Of a DNA stretch of 64,000 bases, positions 30,279 to 45,436 are shown one piece after another; the first letter of the stretch is position 1; each line of letters starts with the position of its first letter. The notes beneath the pieces were generated by a model, which saw only the letters and a program-made list of their open reading frames with translations, did no database searches and was not told the origin of the DNA. The position numbers and the translations under genes are program-made. The DNA is from Acetivibrio straminisolvens JCM 21531 (lineage in GTDB: Bacteria > Bacillota > Clostridia > Acetivibrionales > Acetivibrionaceae): the NCBI RefSeq assembly GCF_000521465.1, contig NZ_BAVR01000006.1:39311-103310 (forward strand), written 5' to 3'.

Positions 30279-30974
30279 ATGAAAAGAGGTAAGAAGTATC
30301 AGGAAAGTGCAAAAATTGTTGATAGATTAAAGTTGTATGATCCAATAGAGGCAATGGAACTTGTGCAAAAGACAGCTAAGGCAAAGTTCGATGAAACTGT
30401 TGAGGCTCATGTTAGACTGGGTGTTGACTCAAGACATGCCGATCAGCAGGTAAGAGGAGCTGTTGTTTTGCCTCACGGTACCGGTAAGAAAGTAAGAGTA
30501 CTTGTTTTTGCTAAGGGAGAAAAAGCAAAAGAAGCTGAACAAGCCGGTGCTGATCATGTTGGAGCTGAAGAATTGGTTACAAAGATTCAGAATGAAAACT
30601 GGATTGACTTTGATGTTGTAGTTGCTACGCCGGATATGATGGGCGTTGTGGGTAGACTTGGTAAAGTGCTTGGTCCGAAAGGATTGATGCCAAACCCTAA
30701 AGCCGGTACTGTAACAATGGATGTAGCTAAGGCAATTGCCGATATCAAGGCAGGTAAAATCGAGTACAGGTTGGATAAGACCAACATTATACACTGCCCT
30801 ATAGGCAAAGCTTCTTTTGGAACTGAGAAGCTTGTTGACAACTTCCGCACGTTAATGGCTGCAATAATTAAGGCAAAGCCTGCAGCAGCAAAAGGCCAGT
30901 ATCTTAAGAGTGTGGTTGTTACTTCTACTATGGGACCTGGCATTAAAGTAAATCCTTTAAAAGTAAATGAGTAA
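30279..30974 (+). CDS. rplA: Ribosomal protein uL1
   Basis: A 231-residue L1 starting [16 protein letters not shown] with AAGGAG upstream of ATG 30279. Family motifs include [38 protein letters not shown] and the C-terminal [13 protein letters not shown]. In many bacteria L1 also represses the L11-L1 mRNA. Frame intact. Confidence 0.96.
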   Translation: MKRGKKYQESAKIVDRLKLYDPIEAMELVQKTAKAKFDETVEAHVRLGVDSRHADQQVRGAVVLPHGTGKKVRVLVFAKGEKAKEAEQAGADHVGAEELVTKIQNENWIDFDVVVATPDMMGVVGRLGKVLGPKGLMPNPKAGTVTMDVAKAIADIKAGKIEYRLDKTNIIHCPIGKASFGTEKLVDNFRTLMAAIIKAKPAAAKGQYLKSVVVTSTMGPGIKVNPLKVNE

Positions 30975-30982
30975 AAAAAGCC

Positions 30983-31011
30983 TTTACAAATTTAAAATAA
31001 TGTTGTAATAT
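30983..31011 (+). promoter_or_regulatory. Promoter of the rplJL transcript
   Basis: TTTACA (30983-30988), exactly 17 bases, then TAATAT (31006-31011). It begins 9 bases after the rplA stop and feeds the L10 leader. Confidence 0.7.
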
Positions 31012-31017
31012 ATCCAT

Positions 31018-31180
31018 TGACAAATATTAATATAGATATGCCATAGACAGCAGGTTGCTTTCTTTTGAGGAAAGTGTAAAAGTATTTATAAACCACCCTG
31101 CCGAGGTAAGTATAAATGAACGGTTGATTAAAGCCAATTACCCCTTTATGTCTATGTGCATTAAGGGGTTTTGTTATTTG
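31018..31180 (+). ncRNA. Ribosomal protein L10 leader (autoregulatory 5' UTR)
   Basis: The gap before rplJ has the layout of the Firmicute L10 leader. A conserved element pairs GACAGCAGG (about 31046-31054) with CCCTGCCGAGGT (about 31096-31107). A terminator-like hairpin follows: CCCCTT 31141-31146 with AAGGGG 31163-31168, then TTTTGTTATTT. Excess L10(L12)4 binds the first fold and reduces expression. Recognised from pattern, not from a covariance search. Confidence 0.75.
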
Positions 31181-31255
31181 GGTGGTTGAACTTATAGGTC
31201 ATTAAGAGTGAAGCATTATATAGAGCACTCAGCTATAAAAGGAGGTGGATTAGTA

Positions 31256-31788
31256 GTGCCAAGTGAGAAAATTCTTCAGCATAAAAAAGAAGTAGTACAG
31301 CAACTTACTGAAAACATTAAATCGGCTAAATCTATAGTTTTTGCGATTATAGAGGTCTTACTGTTGAGCAGGATACCGAGCTTAGAAATGAGCTTAGAAA
31401 AGCTGGAGTAGAGTATAAGGTAGTAAAAAATACTTTGACAAAACTTGCAGCAAAAGAGAATGGCTTGGATGAGTTGGATCCTTACTTTAACGGTCCGACA
31501 TCCATGGCATTTAGTGATAGTGATGTTGTAGCTCCGGCAAAGGTTTTGGTTGAGTATGCTAAAAAGTTTGAAAACTTGGAGCTTAAAGTAGGTGTAGTTG
31601 AAGGTAAAGTCTGTGATGTAAAGGCTCTCGAAGCTATTGCAGCACTTCCTCCAAAGGAAGAGCTCCTTGCAAAGGCTCTCGGCAGCTTGAAGTCTCCGAT
31701 AGCAGGTCTTGTAAATGTATTGAACGGCAATATCAGAGGATTGGTCATTGCTCTCAATGCAATTGCAGAAAAGAAGGCAAGTGCTTAA
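31256..31788 (+). CDS. rplJ: Ribosomal protein uL10, one frameshift
   Basis: A 177-residue L10 that anchors the L7/L12 stalk. It starts MPSEKILQHKKEVVQQL at GTG 31256 behind AAGGAGGTGG. The frame breaks at about 31343; one added base gives IVFADYRGLTVEQDTELR, the strongly conserved L10 core, and joins to GVEYKVVKNTLTKLA. Downstream motifs include SPIAGLVNVLNGNIRGLV and a C-terminal L12-binding helix. The gene is essential, so a real disruption is implausible. Confidence 0.95.
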
Positions 31789-31843
31789 TTGCCGCTTAGA
31801 GTTTTAAATTAAAAAATAATAATATTTATGGAGGTATATAAAA

Positions 31844-32233
31844 ATGGCTAGTGAAAAAGTTACAAAATTAATTGAGGATGTTAAATCATTATCAGTATTG
31901 GAATTATCTGAATTGGTAAAAGCTCTTGAAGAAGAGTTTGGAGTATCGGCAGCAGCTCCAGTAGCAGTTGCAGCAGTAGGTGCAGCAGCTCCAGGCGCAG
32001 CAGCACCGGCAGCTGAAGAAAAGACTGAGTTTGAAGTAGTTTTGAAATCAGCAGGAGCAGACAAGATCAAAGTTATAAAAGTTGTTAGAGAAGTAACCGG
32101 TCTTGGATTGAAAGAAGCAAAAGACTTGGTTGAAGGAGCTCCAAAGACATTAAAAGAAAATGTATCTAAAGATGAAGCAGCTCAGATTGAAGCTAAGTTT
32201 AAGGAAGTTGGAGCAACTATAGAAATTAAATAA
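31844..32233 (+). CDS. rplL: Ribosomal protein bL12 (L7/L12)
   Basis: A 129-residue stalk protein: N-terminal dimerisation helices ([20 protein letters not shown]), an Ala/Pro/Gly hinge, and the globular domain [20 protein letters not shown] with [16 protein letters not shown]. It recruits translation GTPases. Frame intact. GGAGG precedes ATG 31844. Confidence 0.97.
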   Translation: MASEKVTKLIEDVKSLSVLELSELVKALEEEFGVSAAAPVAVAAVGAAAPGAAAPAAEEKTEFEVVLKSAGADKIKVIKVVREVTGLGLKEAKDLVEGAPKTLKENVSKDEAAQIEAKFKEVGATIEIK

Positions 32234-32257
32234 TGTGCTTTACGCGACATCGGTTGA

Positions 32258-32304
32258 CATATAGCAAAAAGGTTCCTTTTTGGAAGGAGCCTTTTTGCTA
32301 TATG
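32258..32304 (+). terminator. Large hairpin after rplL
   Basis: CATATAGCAAAAAGGTTCC pairs with the mirrored arm ending CTTTTTGCTATATG (19 or so bp with one G-T pair). The right arm contains TTTTT. It is placed as the rplL terminator or attenuator before rpoB. Confidence 0.75.
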
Positions 32305-32387
32305 TTATGAAAATATGAATTGTTTTTCAAAAAAAAGTATAAAAAAATAAATGGAAATATGGTTATGAAATAAAGTTCATGAAATAG

Positions 32388-32416
32388 TTGACAAGTTGAT
32401 TCACCTATGTTAGAAT
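32388..32416 (+). promoter_or_regulatory. Strong promoter of rpoBC, with long leader
   Basis: TTGACA (32388-32393), exactly 17 bases, then TAGAAT (32411-32416). The remaining leader to the rpoB ATG at 32731 is about 310 bases, AT-rich and without an ORF or recognised RNA family. Long rpoB leaders are known to carry control elements in other bacteria; none is identifiable here. Confidence 0.75.
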
Positions 32417-32730
32417 TATAAACTGCGTTATAATTTCAATGGGTTATTCCAATATTTTCTGATTAAACATAAACTTTCTTACTATTTAATTATAGCATAT
32501 TGGAATAAGTTAGACAATATTTGTTAATAATATTTTAATGTCTGTGGAATTTAGTATTTTTAGTATATGTATATAACAGAAAAATATACTGGAGTTTTAT
32601 TATTAAATAATTAAAGGCTTACAGGTAATAGAGGTTAGCTGATTGGCAACGAAACATTATACATAAAGAATCGAATTTTTTTATTTATTTGTGCATTAAG
32701 ACAAAAGTCTGAAATATGAGGTGATATTTA

Positions 32731-35700
32731 ATGGTACATCCCGTGAAATTGGGAAGAAACGTTAGAATGAGTTACTCTAAAATTGACGAAGTTATCGACA
32801 TGCCAAACCTTATCGAAATTCAGAAGAATTCGTACGAGCAATTTCTTAAAGAAGGCTTTAAGGAGGTTTTCAGAGACGTTAATCCCATAACTGATTATAC
32901 TGGAAACCTGATTCTGGAATTTGTTGACTATTCGTTAGATGAACCCCCAAAATACAGTGTCGATGAATGCAAAGAAAGGGACGCAACTTATTCTGCACCG
33001 TTAAAGGTAAAGGTGCGCCTTATTAACAAGGAAACGGGCGAAGTCAAGGAACAGGAAATTTTTATGGGTGATTTTCCTCTAATGACTGAAACGGGAACCT
33101 TTATTATTAATGGCGCTGAGAGGGTTATAGTTAGTCAGTTGGTAAGGTCACCCGGGATTTACTATGCAATGAAGTTCGACAAAACAGGAAAACAGCTGTT
33201 TTCAAATACAGTTATTCCAAACAGAGGAGCATGGCTTGAATATGAAACCGATTCAAACGATGTATTATCGGTGCGTATAGACAGGACCAGAAAGCTTCCT
33301 CTGACAGTACTGATAAGGGCTTTGGGATACGGAACGGATATTGAAATTACAGAGCTTTTTGGTGAGGATGAAAGAATACTTGCGACAATACAGAAGGATA
33401 ATGCAAAGACAGAAGATGAAGGACTTCTTGAGATATATAAAAGGCTGAGACCGGGGGAACCTCCGACAGTTGAAAGCGCAAGGGCACTTCTTCACAGCTT
33501 GTTCTTCGATCCCAAAAGATATGATCTGGCAAAGCCGGGAAGATTTAAGTTTAACAAGAAGCTTTCCATTGCCTCTAGAATAAGCGGCTTTATCGCAGGT
33601 GAGAATGTTGTTGATCCGAATACCGGCGAAATAATTGCAGCAGAAGGAGAAATTATCACCAGAGAAAAGGCCGAATCAATACAAAATGCAGGCGTTAATA
33701 CAGTATTTCTTAATATAGAAGGTAAAAATGTCAAAGTTATAGGCAATGATATGGTCGATATCAAAGGATATGTGGACTTTGACCCAAAAGAAATCGGTAT
33801 TAACGAAAAAGTCAAAAGAGATGTTTTAATGCAGATCCTTGAAGAATATCAGGGAAAGAGCGCTGATGCACTGAAAAAGGCATTAAAGGAAAAGATTGAC
33901 GAACTAATTCCGAAGCATATTACAGTAGAGGATATAATATCGTCTATCAGTTATATTATAGGATTAAGCTATGGAATCGGAAATACGGATGATATTGACC
34001 ACTTGGGCAACAGAAGACTGCGTTCTGTAGGAGAGCTTCTGCAGAATCAGTTTAGAATAGGTCTTTCCAGAATGGAAAGGGTAGTAAGAGAAAGGATGAC
34101 TATCCAGGACTTGGATGTTGTTACACCGCAGGCGCTTATTAATATAAGACCGGTTGCGGCGGCAATAAAAGAGTTCTTTGGAAGCAGCCAACTGTCTCAG
34201 TTTATGGACCAAACAAATCCGTTGGCTGAACTGACACATAAAAGAAGGCTTAGTGCATTGGGTCCCGGAGGTTTGAGCAGAGAAAGAGCGGGCTTCGAGG
34301 TTCGTGACGTTCACCACTCCCACTATGGCCGTATGTGTCCTATAGAGACACCGGAAGGACCGAACATAGGACTTATCGGTTCTCTCAGTACTTATGCAAG
34401 GGTAAATGAATACGGATTTATAGAGGCTCCGTATAGAAAGGTAAGCAAAGAGGATGCCGGCAAAGTAACCAATGATATAGTGTACCTGACTGCGGATGAG
34501 GAAGACGAATATATTATTGCGCAGGCAAATGAGCCTTTGGATGAAGAAGGAAGATTTATTTCCAGTAAAGTTGTATGTAGATACAAGGAAGAATTTATTG
34601 AGGTTGAGCCGTCCAAAATTGACTTTATGGACGTATCTCCAAAGCAGATAGTTTCAGTTGCAACTTCGATGATACCATTCCTTGAAAATGACGACGCCAA
34701 CCGTGCATTGATGGGAGCAAACATGCAGCGTCAGGCAGTGCCTCTTATAAGAACCGATTCCCCAATCATAGGAACGGGAATAGAGTACAAAGCTGCAAAG
34801 GATTCCGGAGTTGTGGTGTTGGCTAAAAATTCCGGAGTTGTTGAAAAGGTAAGTGCCAACGAAATTGTTATACGAACAAAAGAAGGTAAAAGGGATAATT
34901 ACAAACTCCTTAAATACATGCGCTCCAACCAGGGTACATGTATCAATCAGAGGCCGATAGTTAGAAAAGGCGAAGAGGTTGAAGCGGGAGATGTAATAGC
35001 TGACGGTCCTTCCACCCACAACGGTGAAATTGCATTGGGTAGGAATATCCTGGTAGGATTTATGACCTGGGAAGGATACAACTACGAAGATGCTATCCTA
35101 ATAAGTGAAAGACTTGTTAAAGATGATGTGTTTACATCCATTCATATAGAGGAATATGAAGCTGAGGCCAGAGATACAAAGCTAGGCCCTGAGGATATAA
35201 CCAGAGAAATACCCAATGTCAGCGAAGATGCTCTCAAAGACTTGAACAGCGAAGGTATTATCAGAATTGGTGCTGAGGTTAGATCCGGAGATATTCTGGT
35301 GGGTAAGGTTACACCAAAGGGAGAAACAGAGCTTACAGCAGAAGAAAGGCTTCTTCGTGCAATCTTTGGTGAAAAGGCAAGAGAAGTTAGGGATACGTCC
35401 CTTCGCGTACCCCATGGTGAATCGGGTATCGTTGTTGACGTTAAAATATTTACAAGAGAAAACGGTGACGAGTTGTCTCCCGGAGTAAACAAGCTCGTAA
35501 GGGTATATATTGCGCAGAAGAGAAAAATATCCGTGGGAGATAAAATGGCGGGAAGACACGGAAACAAAGGTGTTATTTCGAGAATTCTTCCGGAAGAGGA
35601 TATGCCTTTCCTTCCTGACGGTACGCCTTTGCAAATAGTTTTAAATCCGCTGGGTGTTCCATCCCGTATGAATATCGGTCAGGTGCTTGAAGTGCATCTT

Positions 35701-36482
35701 GGCTATGCGGCAAAAGCCCTTGGCTGGAAGATTGCCACACCTGTTTTTGACGGCGCTACCGAGGAAGATATAGTGGAGACGCTGAGAAAAGCAGGTCTGT
35801 CTGAAGACGGAAAGACAATACTATATGACGGAAGAACGGGAGAGCCATTTGAAAACAGAGTAACTGTAGGTTATATGTATATGCTGAAATTGGCTCACCT
35901 TGTAGATGACAAGATACACGCACGTTCAACCGGTCCTTACTCTCTGGTAACGCAGCAGCCTCTTGGAGGTAAGGCTCAATTTGGAGGACAGAGGTTTGGA
36001 GAGATGGAAGTTTGGGCCCTTGAAGCTTACGGTGCTGCCTATACACTTCAGGAAATATTGACGGTCAAGTCTGACGATGTAGTGGGTAGGGTTAAGACAT
36101 ATGAGGCAATAGTAAAAGGCGAAAACGTTCCCGAACCGGGCATCCCCGAATCCTTTAAGGTTCTTATCAAAGAGCTTCAAAGCTTGTGCCTTGATGTAAA
36201 GGTTTACTCGGAAGAACAGGAAGAAATCGCTATTAAAGAATCGGTTGAAGATGACCTTGAAGAACTGAATGTCAACATTGAAGGCAGAGAGAAGATGAGG
36301 TTAGTTTCAATGAGTTTGGAGATATTAGTGACGAAATAACGGATGAAGACCTTGAATCCGAAGATTTTGACTTGACGGATTTGAATGATGAGGAAATTAA
36401 TCCTGATGATACAATTGACGCTGAACTCGATGACAATCTGTTTGATGACGATTTTGACGATAGCTTTGATGATGATTTATAA
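32731..36482 (+). CDS. rpoB: RNA polymerase beta subunit, one frameshift near the C-terminus
   Basis: A 1250-residue beta subunit after repair. The rifampicin region is present at about residues 485-515 ([20 protein letters not shown], then [18 protein letters not shown]), as are [36 protein letters not shown] and the C-terminal [19 protein letters not shown]. The frame breaks at about 36291. Adding one G gives [15 protein letters not shown] and a strongly acidic tail ending in many Asp residues, with the stop at 36480-36482. The rifampicin-binding residues look wild-type. ATG 32731 is behind GAGGTG. Confidence 0.96.
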
Positions 36483-36499
36483 AGGAAGGTGAGAAGGCC

Positions 36500-39991
<3,492 letters not shown>

Positions 39992-40007
39992 GGAAATTGG
40001 CATAAAA

Positions 40008-40068
40008 ACACACTGAATCAAAAATCTTGACAAATGCTGTTTGTTAGTGATAAAATGATTCAGTGTGT
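40008..40068 (+). promoter_or_regulatory. Promoter enclosed by a perfect 13-bp inverted repeat
   Basis: ACACACTGAATCA (40008-40020) and TGATTCAGTGTGT (40056-40068) are exact complements. Between them lie TTGACA (40027-40032) and, 18 bases later, TAAAAT (40051-40056), whose last base starts the right arm. It drives the L7Ae-type gene and ribosomal genes behind it, and may also act as the rpoC terminator stem. Confidence 0.65.
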
Positions 40069-40132
40069 AAATTTGTGCTATCTGTTAGTATTGGAATTGA
40101 ACTACAACCTGTGCTGACAGGGAGGGAAAACA

Positions 40133-40372
40133 GTGCTTGAAGTTCTCAAAAATGGTAATAAAACTGTGGGATTGAAGCAATCTATGAAGGCTGTTGAAGC
40201 ATTGAAGGCAAAACAGGTGTTTATCGCAAAAGATGCAGATGAGCGTGTTGTTGGGAGAATTAAAGAGCTCTGCATTGAAAACAATATACCGATAGTATAT
40301 GTCGACACGATGAAGCAACTGGGAAAGGCCTGTAATATAGATGTGGGCGCGGCAGTTGCATGTTTGCTTTAA
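40133..40372 (+). CDS. L7Ae-type K-turn RNA-binding protein (YbxF-like)
   Basis: A 79-residue protein of the L7Ae/L30e/Gadd45 superfamily, with the typical KQSMKAVEALKAKQVFIAKDAD and IKELCIENNIPIVYVDTMKQL followed by ACNIDVGAAVACLL. Such proteins bind K-turn RNAs. Its place between rpoC and rpsL matches Bacillus ybxF (rplGB). Start is GTG 40133 with GGGAGG 8 bases upstream. Confidence 0.88.
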   Translation: MLEVLKNGNKTVGLKQSMKAVEALKAKQVFIAKDADERVVGRIKELCIENNIPIVYVDTMKQLGKACNIDVGAAVACLL

Positions 40373-40461
40373 TTTTATTATTTATAAGTGTTTTGACTTC
40401 GCTTATTCTATAACATTTGTTTAGGAATAGATTTACTCGAAGACTGAAAGGAGGTGGAAAG

Positions 40462-40890
40462 ATGCCAACGTTTAACCAGTTAGTTAGAAAAGGCAGAAAA
40501 GACGTGCAGAAAAAGTCAACGGCTCCAGCACTTCAAAAGGGATTTAACTCTTTGAAAAAGTTGCAAACAAATATAAGCAGTCCTCAGAAGAGAGGAGTAT
40601 GCACAGTTGTTAAGACAACAACACCAAAGAAGCCGAACTCAGCTCTGAGAAAAGTTGCAAGGGTACGTTTAACTAATGGTATTGAAGTGACAGCTTACAT
40701 CCCCGGTATTGGTCACAACCTTCAGGAACACAGTGTTGTGTTGATAAGGGGTGGAAGGGTTAAGGACCTCCCTGGAGTTAGGTATCATATCATTCGTGGA
40801 ACTCTTGATACTGCTGGTGTTGCTAAGAGAATGCAAGGCCGTTCGAAATATGGTGCTAAGAGGCCGAAGGCTGGTGCAGCAGGAAAGTAA
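40462..40890 (+). CDS. rpsL: Ribosomal protein uS12
   Basis: A 142-residue S12 with [19 protein letters not shown] and the decoding-site motifs [20 protein letters not shown] and [17 protein letters not shown]. The lysine of [11 protein letters not shown] (the classic streptomycin-resistance site) is the wild-type Lys. It is slightly longer than E. coli S12 because of an internal insertion near residues 15-30. Start is ATG 40462 behind GGAGGTGG. Confidence 0.97.
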   Translation: MPTFNQLVRKGRKDVQKKSTAPALQKGFNSLKKLQTNISSPQKRGVCTVVKTTTPKKPNSALRKVARVRLTNGIEVTAYIPGIGHNLQEHSVVLIRGGRVKDLPGVRYHIIRGTLDTAGVAKRMQGRSKYGAKRPKAGAAGK

Positions 40891-40984
40891 ATTCGTGCAA
40901 CGTGCATGTACGATGTATGAAAAAATTGCAATGTAACAAAATAATAGTGCCAAGTACGTTGTTTATATATATAAATATCAATAA

Positions 40985-41560
<576 letters not shown>

Positions 41561-41631
41561 ATTTAGCATACTAAGAAGCTACAGAATAATAATGCTTGTT
41601 AGATGTGTCGATTTTTGAAAGGAAGGTTAAA

Positions 41632-43715
41632 ATGCCCAGGCAATTTAGTTTAGAGAATACAAGAAATATAGGAATAATGGCTCACATAGATGCGGGTAAA
41701 ACCACAACAACTGAACGTATCCTGTTTTATACCGGTAGGTTCATAAAATAGGAGAAACTCATGAAGGTTCGGCAACTATGGACTGGATGGAGCAGGAACA
41801 GGAAAGAGGTATAACCATAACTTCAGCTGCGACTACTGCCCAATGGAAGGGTACGAGGATAAACATAATTGATACGCCAGGGCACGTTGATTTTACAGTT
41901 GAAGTTGAAAGATCTCTTCGCGTTCTTGACGGTGCAGTTACGGTTTTCTGTGCCAAAGGAGGAGTTGAGCCGCAGTCTGAGACTGTATGGAGACAGGCTG
42001 ATAAATATAAAGTACCTCGTATGGCATATGTCAACAAGATGGATATAATGGGAGCGGACTTTTTTAACTGTATAAAAATGATGAGGGACAGACTTCAGGC
42101 AAATCCGGTTCCCATTCAGCTTCCGATAGGTAAAGAAGATCAGTTTAAGGGAATCATTGACCTTGTAAAAATGAAAGCCTACTTCTATATGGATGATTTG
42201 GGTAAGGACATTCAGGAAAAAGATATCCCTGACGATATGAAAGAGCTGGCAGAAGAGTACCGTCAAAATCTTTTGGAGAATGTGGCAGAACAAGACGAAG
42301 AGCTCATGATGAAGTATCTTGAAGGTGAAGAAATCACAGAAGAGGAAATAAAGGTAGTTATCAGAAAGGCTACTATTGCTGTAAAAATGATACCTGTTCT
42401 CTGTGGTTCTTCATACAAGAATAAAGGAGTTCAGCGTCTTCTTGATGCAGTTGTGGATTATATGCCTTCTCCTTTGGACATTGAAGCTATAAAAGGTGTG
42501 TCCGTTGATGGAGAGACAGAAATCGAAAGACATGCCAGTGATGATGAACCATTCGCAGCGTTGGCATTTAAGATTATGACCGACCCTTATGTAGGAAAGC
42601 TTTGCTTTTTTAGAGTTTATTCGGGAAAGCTCAGTTCCGGCTCCTATGTTCTCAATGCAACTAAAGGCAAGAGAGAGAGAATAGGCCGTATACTGCAAAT
42701 GCATGCCAACCATAGAGAAGAAATCGAAATGGTTTATTCCGGCGATATAGCTGCAGCAGTTGGATTAAAAGATACTACAACAGGAGATACTCTCTGTGAT
42801 GAGGCAAATCCTGTTATTCTTGAATCCATGAACTTCCCTGAACCGGTTATCCACGTTGCTATTGAGCCTAAGACAAAAGCCGGACAGGAAAAGATGGCTA
42901 TAGCGCTTCAAAAATTAGCAGAAGAGGACCCAACATTCAAAACCTACACTGACCAGGAAACCGGACAGACAATAATAGCAGGTATGGGAGAGCTTCATCT
43001 TGATATAATTGTTGACCGTCTCTTAAGAGAGTTCAAGGTTGAAGCGAATGTTGGTAATCCACAGGTTGCTTATAAGGAAACAATTAGAAAATCTGTTAAA
43101 TCAGAAGGTAAGTATATAAGACAATCCGGAGGTAAAGGACAGTACGGTCACTGCTGGATAGAAATAGAACCTAAAGAACGCGGAACAGGTTATGAATTTG
43201 TCAACAAGATCGTCGGTGGTGTTATTCCAAAAGAATATATTGCACCGATTGATGCAGGTATTCAGAGTGCTATGAATAACGGAGTTCTGGCAGGATATCC
43301 TGTTGTTGACGTTAAAGTAACCTTGTACGATGGTTCATACCATGAAGTTGACTCATCGGAAATGGCGTTTAAAGTTGCCGGTTCTATGGCCTTCAAAGAT
43401 GGTATGAAGAAGGCTGATCCCGTACTTCTCGAGCCTATTATGAAAGTAGTTGTTACTGTTCCTGAAGAATACATGGGTGACGTTATGGGTGACCTGAACT
43501 CAAGAAGAGGAAGAATTGAGGGAATGGAAGCAAGAATGGGAACACAGGTTATACACGCCAATGTTCCTTTGGCTGAAATGTTTGGATATGCTACAGCTTT
43601 GCGTTCAAGAACGCAAGGTAGAGGCGTATTCGCAATGGAGATAAGCCACTTCGAAGAAGTACCGAAGAATATTCAGGAGCAGATAGTAAACGGCAGAGCT
43701 AAAAGTAATGACTAA
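41632..43715 (+). CDS. fusA: Elongation factor G, one frameshift
   Basis: A 694-residue translocase GTPase. It starts [20 protein letters not shown] and has the P-loop [15 protein letters not shown], switch [22 protein letters not shown], and [13 protein letters not shown] (NKxD). The frame breaks at about 41738, between P-loop and switch I; one added G gives [19 protein letters not shown]. Domains II-V follow intact to [20 protein letters not shown]. Start is ATG 41632 behind AAGGAAGG. Confidence 0.96.
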
Positions 43716-43761
43716 TCAGCTTTAATGCTAATCCGAATAATTAAAAACAATTATGATATTT

Positions 43762-43792
43762 AGGAAATATACAGGATTTCTGTATATTTCCT
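43762..43792 (+). repeat. 13-bp perfect hairpin between fusA and tuf
   Basis: AGGAAATATACAG (43762-43774) and CTGTATATTTCCT (43780-43792) pair perfectly around GATTT. No T tract follows, so it is more likely an mRNA-stability or processing element than a terminator. Confidence 0.6.
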
Positions 43793-43865
43793 GAAGAAAA
43801 AATTAAATTAAAATTATATATTATAATAAATCAGTTGGTAAACTGAAAAAGGAGGAGAATTAATA

Positions 43866-45068
43866 ATGGCAAAAGCTAAATTTGAAAGAACTAAACCCCA
43901 CGTTAATATTGGAACTATAGGTCACGTTGACCATGGTAAGACTTCATTAACTGCAGCTATAACAAAAGTATTAAGCTATCTCGGAAGGGCAAATTATTCT
44001 GCATATGACCAGATTGACAAGGCTCCGGAAGAAAGAGAAAGAGGTATCACAATTTCAACTGCTCACGTTGAGTATGAAACTGATAACAGACACTATGCTC
44101 ACGTTGACTGCCCTGGTCATGCCGACTATGTTAAGAACATGATCACTGGTGCTGCTCAGATGGACGGTGCTATTCTCGTTGTATCAGCAGCAGATGGCCC
44201 AATGCCTCAGACAAGAGAACACATTCTGTTGGCTCGTCAGGTTGGTGTGCCATACATAGTTGTTTTCTTGAACAAGTGTGATATGGTTGATGACGAGGAA
44301 CTTATCGAGTTGGTTGAAATGGAAGTTAGAGAGCTCTTGAGCACATATGAATTCCCTGGAGATGAAATTCCGATAGTAAGAGGTTCAGCACTTGCTGCTC
44401 TTGAATCATCAGCTACTACTACTGATGCTCCGGAATATGAGCCAATTATGAAGCTTATGGCAGAAGTTGACAAATACATCCCAACACCTGAAAGAGCAAC
44501 TGACAAGCCATTTATCATGCCAGTTGAGGACGTATTCACAATCACTGGTCGTGGTACTGTTGCTACAGGTAGAGTTGAAAGAGGAACTCTTAAGATGGGT
44601 GACGAAGTTGAAATCGTTGGTTTGTCCGACGCTCCAAAGAAAACAGTTATCACTGGTATAGAAATGTTTAGAAAGCTTCTTGACCAGGCTGTTGCAGGTG
44701 ACAACATAGGAGCACTTTTGAGAGGTGTTCAGAGAAATGAAGTAGAAAGAGGTCAAGTTCTTGCAAAACCGGGTTCAATCAAACCTCATACTTATTTTGA
44801 AGCACAGGTTTACGTTTTGACTAAAGAAGAAGGTGGAAGACATACTCCATTCTTCAACAACTACAGACCTCAGTTCTATTTCAGAACTACTGACGTTACA
44901 GGTGTAGTTGAGCTTCCTCAGGGAACAGAAATGGTTATGCCTGGTGACCATATAACTATGAAAATCAAATTGATAACTCCTATAGCTATGGAAGAAGGTT
45001 TGAAGTTCGCTATCCGTGAAGGTGGTAGAACTGTAGGAGCAGGAAACGTATCTAAGATAATTGAATAA
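43866..45068 (+). CDS. tuf: Elongation factor Tu
   Basis: A 400-residue EF-Tu with the P-loop [15 protein letters not shown], the switch regions ([29 protein letters not shown]) and NKCD. The codon use is noticeably regular, as expected for a highly expressed gene. GGAGGAG lies 8 or so bases before ATG 43866. The product ends [14 protein letters not shown]. Frame intact. Confidence 0.97.
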   Translation: MAKAKFERTKPHVNIGTIGHVDHGKTSLTAAITKVLSYLGRANYSAYDQIDKAPEERERGITISTAHVEYETDNRHYAHVDCPGHADYVKNMITGAAQMDGAILVVSAADGPMPQTREHILLARQVGVPYIVVFLNKCDMVDDEELIELVEMEVRELLSTYEFPGDEIPIVRGSALAALESSATTTDAPEYEPIMKLMAEVDKYIPTPERATDKPFIMPVEDVFTITGRGTVATGRVERGTLKMGDEVEIVGLSDAPKKTVITGIEMFRKLLDQAVAGDNIGALLRGVQRNEVERGQVLAKPGSIKPHTYFEAQVYVLTKEEGGRHTPFFNNYRPQFYFRTTDVTGVVELPQGTEMVMPGDHITMKIKLITPIAMEEGLKFAIREGGRTVGAGNVSKIIE

Positions 45069-45088
45069 TTCTTGAATTAGATACATCA

Positions 45089-45122
45089 AATAAGCCAGAG
45101 TATAATACTCTGGCTTATTTTT
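45089..45122 (+). terminator. Strong rho-independent terminator after tuf
   Basis: AATAAGCCAGAGTA (45089-45102) pairs perfectly with TACTCTGGCTTATT (45106-45119), followed by T residues. It closes the str-type gene run. Confidence 0.9.
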
Positions 45123-45436
45123 AATGTGCTCGGTATCAAAAAGGATTTATCTCCCAACGCCGGAAAACACCTGATAAAGCTAAAGTAAAAGGTTAACTGC
45201 ATTATTGGCATAGCAGATTAGTCTAGCGATAAGAGAAGAAAAAATTGCATAATGTATTATTAATCAGACAAGAGCAGCAGAATAACGTATAATAGTAATA
45301 TAAGTATATAATATTTCTGAAAAATTCTGATAAGCTTTAATTTTGACAAAGGAAAACGGCAGCATGTAAATAAAACTATGTGCTGCAGCATAAAAGTGCT
45401 GACAATTCCGGCCGCGTATTGGGAGGTGAAAAATAC
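45123..45436 (+). promoter_or_regulatory. Gap upstream of the sigma factor gene, with promoter
   Basis: About 310 bases without a gene. TTGACA (45343-45348) and TAAATA (45367-45372) are 18 bases apart. The -10 region lies in the loop of a small hairpin (GCAGCA with TGCTGC, about 45359-45386). Whether the sigma factor recognises its own promoter cannot be told. Confidence 0.4.
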
